A stretch of DNA of 64,000 bases from Myxococcota bacterium (GTDB lineage: Bacteria; Myxococcota_A; Polyangia; Polyangiales; Houyiibacteriaceae), in contig JANQQS010000201.1 of NCBI GenBank assembly GCA_028284955.1, positions 1 through 64,000 of the forward strand, read 5' to 3'. Made by a program: the position numbers and the translations under genes. Of the stretch, positions 60,117 to 64,000 are shown in pieces. Each line of letters opens with the position of its first letter. The stretch's first letter is position 1. The notes under the pieces were generated by a model. It did no database searches, had not been told where the DNA came from, and worked only from the letters and a program-made list of their open reading frames with translations.

Positions 60117-60401
60117 CGTGAATCCTTTCCGCGGTCTTCGTATGACCGTCGTCCGCTCGTCGAATACGACTTCGATTCCTCCGCTGTGCAGAGCCCGTGC
60201 CCGGGCGACCGACCATCGCTAACGTTGAAATCACAGACTTTTCAGCGACCGAACCTCGAACCACTCGGGCCCTGGCCAGGCATGCGCGGAGTCGTTCATG
60301 CAGTCTCGGTTGAGCAACGTGCGCCGCCACGATGTCGCATTTGGCCGCGCCGCAACCGTCGACCAACCCAACACGTGGCTACGATTCGACTGAAAAATTT
60401 G
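60117..60401. other. divergent intergenic region
   Basis: About 285 bp between the divergent Cys-rich protein gene and the glycine-rich lipoprotein gene, next to the 20-bp palindrome. Promoters for both genes are expected here, but no consensus, hairpin or open frame worth calling is seen. Confidence 0.5.
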
Positions 60402-60421
60402 GCATCATGAACTCATGATGC
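60402..60421. promoter_or_regulatory. 20-bp palindrome covering a start codon
   Basis: GCATCATGA-AC-TCATGATGC is a perfect 9-bp inverted repeat with a 2-bp centre. The tandem ATG ATG start of the glycine-rich lipoprotein (60415, 60418) lies within the right arm. As RNA it could hide the start; as DNA it could be an operator. If translation starts later (GTG 60469), the site is upstream instead. Confidence 0.5.
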
Positions 60422-61860
60422 GAGGTGTGGGGGGTCTTCGGCTTCGGGGTCCAGGCCGCGGGGTTATTGTGCGTTGTCCAATCGTCGCCGCACTGTCTAT
60501 CACCGCTCTGGCTACCGTCACTCTGCCTACCACCGCGCTGGCCATCACCGCGCTGGCCATCACCTCGCTGGGCACAGGTTGCCGCTCAGGCTTGGAGGTC
60601 GTGGGCGATTCGGACAGCGATTCGGGCACGGAGGCGGATGGCGGGCAAACGGGCGACGCGGGCAACGGCGCAATCCTCGGGGTAACCAAGTTCGGCTCGG
60701 GGCGCGACGGAGATTTTGTTCAGCCCGCTTCGGGGATGGTCCCGGTGAACGACTACTTTGTTCTGCAAAGCCTCAATGCAGACGGCACGGCACTCGAAGT
60801 GATCGACAAAGATGCGCGCAACGTAGAAGCATCGGATCTCGTCATGATCTGGCAAACCCAACAAGCCGCGCCCACGGATCCTTCTCCACTGGGCGCGCAA
60901 ACAACGTTGATGGCGAACGACTTGTCCGCCGGCGCGTGGGAACTCGCGCGCGTTGTCTCAACGTCTGAAAGCGCCCCCGGGATACGTTCGCTCGAGCTCG
61001 CTGAGCCAATAGAAGGCTCGTACGACGCCGAGCACACCCAAGTCATCAGGGTGCCTGAATTTCGATCTCTGACCGTCCCCAACGGCGGCCGCATCATCAC
61101 GCAGCCGTGGGACGGACAAACCGGCGGAATCGTCGCGTTCTTGGTGGCTGGCGAGCTGCGGGTTGACGGGGACATCAGCGCCAACACCCAAGGTTTCCGC
61201 GGCGGAGCGGCGCCATCCAACCACACCGAATCTGGAGACTGCACTGCTCTCGACGCTCCGCCGCCTGAAGGTACACCGCGGGGCGAGGGCATATTCGCGG
61301 ATGCCTATGGTCCAACCCACACCGGTCGCGGCAACATGGCCCATGGCGGCGGCGGCGTGAACTGCCGGGGCGGAGGCGGCGGCGGAAGCAACGGCGGAAG
61401 CGGCGGCAACGGAGGAGGGAGCAACGCAGGCCTCGGTGGCGCACAACTCAGCGAACAAGATACCGCCGCGCGCATCTTCCTCGGGGGCGGCGCAGGCGCG
61501 GGCACTCGCGGAGGCGGCGGAGCCGGGGGCGGCGCGCTGTTCTTCCGAGCCGACACCCTGCTCGGAAACGGCACGCTCAGAGTGCTGGGCGACAACGGGA
61601 AACCCGACGCCGCTGGCGGCGGAGGAGGCGGAACCATCCGCGGCGTGATCGGCACCGTGACCTCTTGCCCGACATTCCTCGCGCGCGGCGGCGAAGGGCA
61701 TTCGGCCTCGTCCGACCGACGAGGCGGCGGAGGCGGCGGAGGCCTCGTTCATCTCGAATCCGACGAAGGCCGCTGCGCCGCGGCCATCGAAGGCGGCTCC
61801 GGAAATGGTGCGGATAGCGGAAGCGACGGCGTCGCCCTCGGCGCGGCGTTCACGCTTTGA
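60415..61860 (+). CDS. glycine-rich secreted lipoprotein
   Basis: Up to 481 aa. A long N-terminus ends in repeated ITALA units and lipobox GTGC, followed by an acidic Asp/Ser linker, a strand-rich domain ('VPVNDYFVLQSLNADGTALEVIDKD') and a C-terminal ~200 residues with long runs of Gly, Ala, Asn and Ser, probably a glycine-rich fibre-like or binding surface. No enzyme motif is visible. The start may be ATG 60415 or a later GTG (60469). A 15-bp repeat builds its signal core. Its 3' end faces tandem repeats and a convergent gene. Confidence 0.75.
   Translation: MMRGVGGLRLRGPGRGVIVRCPIVAALSITALATVTLPTTALAITALAITSLGTGCRSGLEVVGDSDSDSGTEADGGQTGDAGNGAILGVTKFGSGRDGDFVQPASGMVPVNDYFVLQSLNADGTALEVIDKDARNVEASDLVMIWQTQQAAPTDPSPLGAQTTLMANDLSAGAWELARVVSTSESAPGIRSLELAEPIEGSYDAEHTQVIRVPEFRSLTVPNGGRIITQPWDGQTGGIVAFLVAGELRVDGDISANTQGFRGGAAPSNHTESGDCTALDAPPPEGTPRGEGIFADAYGPTHTGRGNMAHGGGGVNCRGGGGGGSNGGSGGNGGGSNAGLGGAQLSEQDTAARIFLGGGAGAGTRGGGGAGGGALFFRADTLLGNGTLRVLGDNGKPDAAGGGGGGTIRGVIGTVTSCPTFLARGGEGHSASSDRRGGGGGGGLVHLESDEGRCAAAIEGGSGNGADSGSDGVALGAAFTL
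60500..60570. repeat. 15-bp tandem repeat in a signal-peptide core
   Basis: Copies of ACCGCGCTGGCCATC encode the TALAI/ITALA units of the glycine-rich lipoprotein signal. The same five-codon period occurs in two other exported proteins here. Confidence 0.85.
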
Positions 61861-61877
61861 GTCACAAAGCCGAGGCC

Positions 61878-61941
61878 CAGCAGAGCAGCGAACCAGCAGA
61901 GCAGCGAACCAGCAGAGCAGCGAACCAGCAGAGCAGCGAAC
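61878..61941. repeat. 16-bp tandem repeat, four copies
   Basis: Four copies of CAGCAGAGCAGCGAAC lie between two convergent genes. The last base of the fourth copy is the first base of the minus-strand gene's stop triplet (61941-61943). There are no spacers. Confidence 0.9.
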
Positions 61942-63986
61942 TACATGGTGTCTTCGAGCGTCGCCGCCGGATCAAAATCGCGCGTCTCAGCGAGGCGGAA
62001 GCTCTGCCCGCCGTCGAGACTTCGGTAGAGAAACGGCCCCTCGGGCTGTATGCCGTCGTACGCGCACCGAATCAGCCCCGGAGCGCCGCTTGGATCCGGC
62101 CCGAACGCGGTGTCCTCGAAGCAATCTTGTCGAGTCACGGGCATGTCGGGATGGAGCCGCTGATACTCTAACGCTTCGGCATTCGTGAGCTGAGAAGGAC
62201 GATAGTACGATTGAACCCACAGACGGCCAAGCCGGTCGGTTTGCAGCTTGTTATAGAAAATCGCGTAGCGATTCCGATTGGGATCGACGATGACCGAGTG
62301 CGGCAGCCGCTGGCGGGTTCCTGGCTCGAAAAACGTGTCGAAACCGCGATTCGACCGGTCGTTTCGGAACCGAAGATAAACCAAGCGATACACTGCAAGC
62401 CGCGCATCGGCGCGCCGAGGGTCGGGAATCTCGTCTGGCGAGTCGATGGAGCGAGCGACGATGTGCACATTCCCGCGCTCATCCGCCACCATCGAAGGAT
62501 AGGTATAGGTGCCGCGACCGACTCCCGTGCTTCGCTGAACCAACACGGGCTCTTCAAAGACCAATCGCTCGGGGAGTGGCTCGCGGCTGCGGGCATAGGA
62601 TAGGTCGGTGTTGTGCCCCGAGATCACCAAATGAATGAAGCCGTCGCTCGATAACGCAAGAGCAGGTTGGTCGTGATCGTCAAACCCCGGAAACTCGTCG
62701 GTCGGAGGATAGGGTTTCGTCGGGCTCAAAAGGAGCGGCGCATGGCCAATCGACTCGTCTTGAACCACGAAACGGCGCTCCGCAACATCAAACGTGGCCA
62801 GGTCAAACCTCGTCGCCGAATACGCGCAGCTCGTTTCCACTGGCGGATCCCCATGGGTCCACGTGCGCACAATAGGCTCGACATGGGTGGTCGGATACAC
62901 GATGTGGATCATCGAGGAAAAAGGCACCGACACGGCAACCCGCGGTGCGCCCGCGTGCATGTTGCCGACGATCGAGTGACGAGAAACCACAAAAGGCCGC
63001 CCCTCTTCGTGAAACACAGGCCGAACGTCGTCGCCCTGTTTTTCAAAAGGAACCAGCAAGAGAGGGTTGGAATCCGGAATCGCCAACTCGGGAATCGGCG
63101 CCCCGAGGGCCCCTGAAGAGCAAGGATCGATCGTCCGAGCCGGCGGAACGCGACACGGACTCGTGCCCGACAGGCATGCCGGAATCGTGTGGATCAACAC
63201 CGCGGGCGGCCGATCGAGCAGCCTCGCCGATGTGGAGTGCTCGAGGCGGGCAAAGAGAAAGCTCGGATGAACGCCCAAGGGGTGCACCTTCCATGACTGC
63301 CCCCCAGTCGTCGACACCAACACCAGAATGTCGCCGATATCCTCGGATCGATTGCCTTGAACAATCGTGTAGAGGTTGCAATCACGATCGATCGCCACGC
63401 GCTCGTCCATGTTGAACCCCGAGCCAAAGAACTTGTCGGTCTCAAACAGCGCGGAAGGCTGATGCTCGGGCCGCGCGTCGCGCACCCACGCGCGAACGAT
63501 GGGCTTGAGGTCAAAGCGCTCCCACTCCCCCCGATTGTTCAACACTTGGAGATTGAGCGATGCATCGCGCAGCACGGGGCGCGCGTTGGCGCCGCTCGCC
63601 ACTGCGGCTGGCGCGAACGAAAGCTTCGGCCCCGCGATCCGGCGTTCGCCCAAGAACGGGCGCGGATAGACGAAGGGCGCGTCGCGAACATTGGTTTCGT
63701 ATTCCGCAGGAGGCATCGCGTGGCGCAACGAAAACAGTGTCCAATCTTTTCGGTCTTCCGACCGCCGACAAATCAAGCTGGGAAGCCGCGCGTGAGATGG
63801 CATCTGGTACGCACCGTCCGAAAGCCTCTCGACCTCGCCGGACACCAGAGTTCGCTCCCCCGCGACGCTCGACGACGCGTCGGGCCCGTCCATCGACCGC
63901 AAAGACGCGATCGATCCGGTGCGACACCCGAAGCTCACCACCACCAGAACGCACCCGCAACACCAGCGAAAAACCACACGCCGCAC
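61941..63986 (-). CDS. secreted lipoprotein with BNR/Asp-box repeats (BNR-4-like)
   Basis: A 681-aa product with lipoprotein signal (lipobox SFGC), starting at GTG 63986 near the window edge. Asp-box-like turns occur ('STTGGQSWKV' and 'RSLDGGQSFRLA'), along with 'GFDDHDQPALALSSDGFIHLVISGHN', which resembles BNR-4-type beta-propeller proteins. This suggests a sialidase-like fold binding glycans or acting as a surface propeller; catalytic residues of true sialidases are not identified. The protein appears complete. Confidence 0.75.
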   Translation of the reverse strand: MRRVVFRWCCGCVLVVVSFGCRTGSIASLRSMDGPDASSSVAGERTLVSGEVERLSDGAYQMPSHARLPSLICRRSEDRKDWTLFSLRHAMPPAEYETNVRDAPFVYPRPFLGERRIAGPKLSFAPAAVASGANARPVLRDASLNLQVLNNRGEWERFDLKPIVRAWVRDARPEHQPSALFETDKFFGSGFNMDERVAIDRDCNLYTIVQGNRSEDIGDILVLVSTTGGQSWKVHPLGVHPSFLFARLEHSTSARLLDRPPAVLIHTIPACLSGTSPCRVPPARTIDPCSSGALGAPIPELAIPDSNPLLLVPFEKQGDDVRPVFHEEGRPFVVSRHSIVGNMHAGAPRVAVSVPFSSMIHIVYPTTHVEPIVRTWTHGDPPVETSCAYSATRFDLATFDVAERRFVVQDESIGHAPLLLSPTKPYPPTDEFPGFDDHDQPALALSSDGFIHLVISGHNTDLSYARSREPLPERLVFEEPVLVQRSTGVGRGTYTYPSMVADERGNVHIVARSIDSPDEIPDPRRADARLAVYRLVYLRFRNDRSNRGFDTFFEPGTRQRLPHSVIVDPNRNRYAIFYNKLQTDRLGRLWVQSYYRPSQLTNAEALEYQRLHPDMPVTRQDCFEDTAFGPDPSGAPGLIRCAYDGIQPEGPFLYRSLDGGQSFRLAETRDFDPAATLEDTM

Positions 63987-64000
63987 GCTACGCAGAGTTT

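Overview
The window looks like chromosomal DNA of a GC-rich Gram-negative deltaproteobacterium in the broad sense, most likely Myxococcota. Several things seen in the sequence point that way: many lipoproteins with acidic Asp/Ala/Ser linkers, two large Ser/Thr protein kinases, an FHA-linked sigma-54 activator, an OmpA protein with thrombospondin type-3 repeats, a VIT-vWA protein with an AgmX-like tail, and a PhoX-like protein ending in a MYXO-CTERM-like Cys/TM/Arg tail. There is no rRNA or convincing tRNA, no CRISPR array, no insertion sequence and no phage module. The species cannot be named from the sequence.

Layout. 1-540: low-complexity acidic coding-like DNA, a long hairpin and dispersed repeats. 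0.5-21 kb: SRPBCC protein, SerB, tandem GGCT, HtrA protease, GroEL, LysM-MepA endopeptidase, OmpA/TSP3, IMPase, TrmB regulator facing a haem-oxygenase-like diiron protein, L,D-transpeptidase, LMW-PTP with fructosamine kinase (deglycation pair), CbiX chelatase, M61 peptidase, and a membrane-bound activator with degenerate ATPase motifs. 21.1-21.6 kb: array of structured repeats. 21.6-35.6 kb: PtsN and HprK, M48/LemA pair, nuclease-fold membrane protein, metzincin-like lipoprotein, large YkuD protein, DASS transporter, kinase with a sigma-region-4-like N-terminus, zinc-ribbon protein. 35.6-36.1 kb: second structured-repeat array, followed directly by a two-gene toxin-antitoxin-like operon. 37-47.5 kb: HisIE, TIG lipoprotein, MscS, thioredoxin/MsrA-like protein, two secreted unknowns, PhoX-like protein, tandem CAP protein, second kinase. 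47.5-64 kb: VIT-vWA protein, LytS/LytR pair, rpsO-pnp-dut, MepA-like lipoprotein, PpiC isomerase, FHA-EBP, and three secreted proteins, one of them glycine-rich and one a BNR-type protein.

Two themes join the genes. The first is the cell envelope: two M74-type murein endopeptidases, two YkuD L,D-transpeptidases, HtrA, PpiC, OmpA, MscS, M48/LemA and a LytS/LytR-type sensor pair. The second is signal-dependent control: two kinases, a canonical FHA-activator, a non-canonical membrane activator, and PtsN/HprK.

The most unusual signals are (i) a dispersed intergenic repeat whose paired hairpins keep their pairing through compensatory changes, (ii) 15-bp, five-codon tandem repeats building the signal-peptide cores of three separate exported proteins, (iii) a kinase with a sigma-like HTH, (iv) an activator that has lost its ATPase and sigma-54 contact motifs, and (v) a coupled nucleotidyltransferase operon next to overlapping palindromes and the repeat array.
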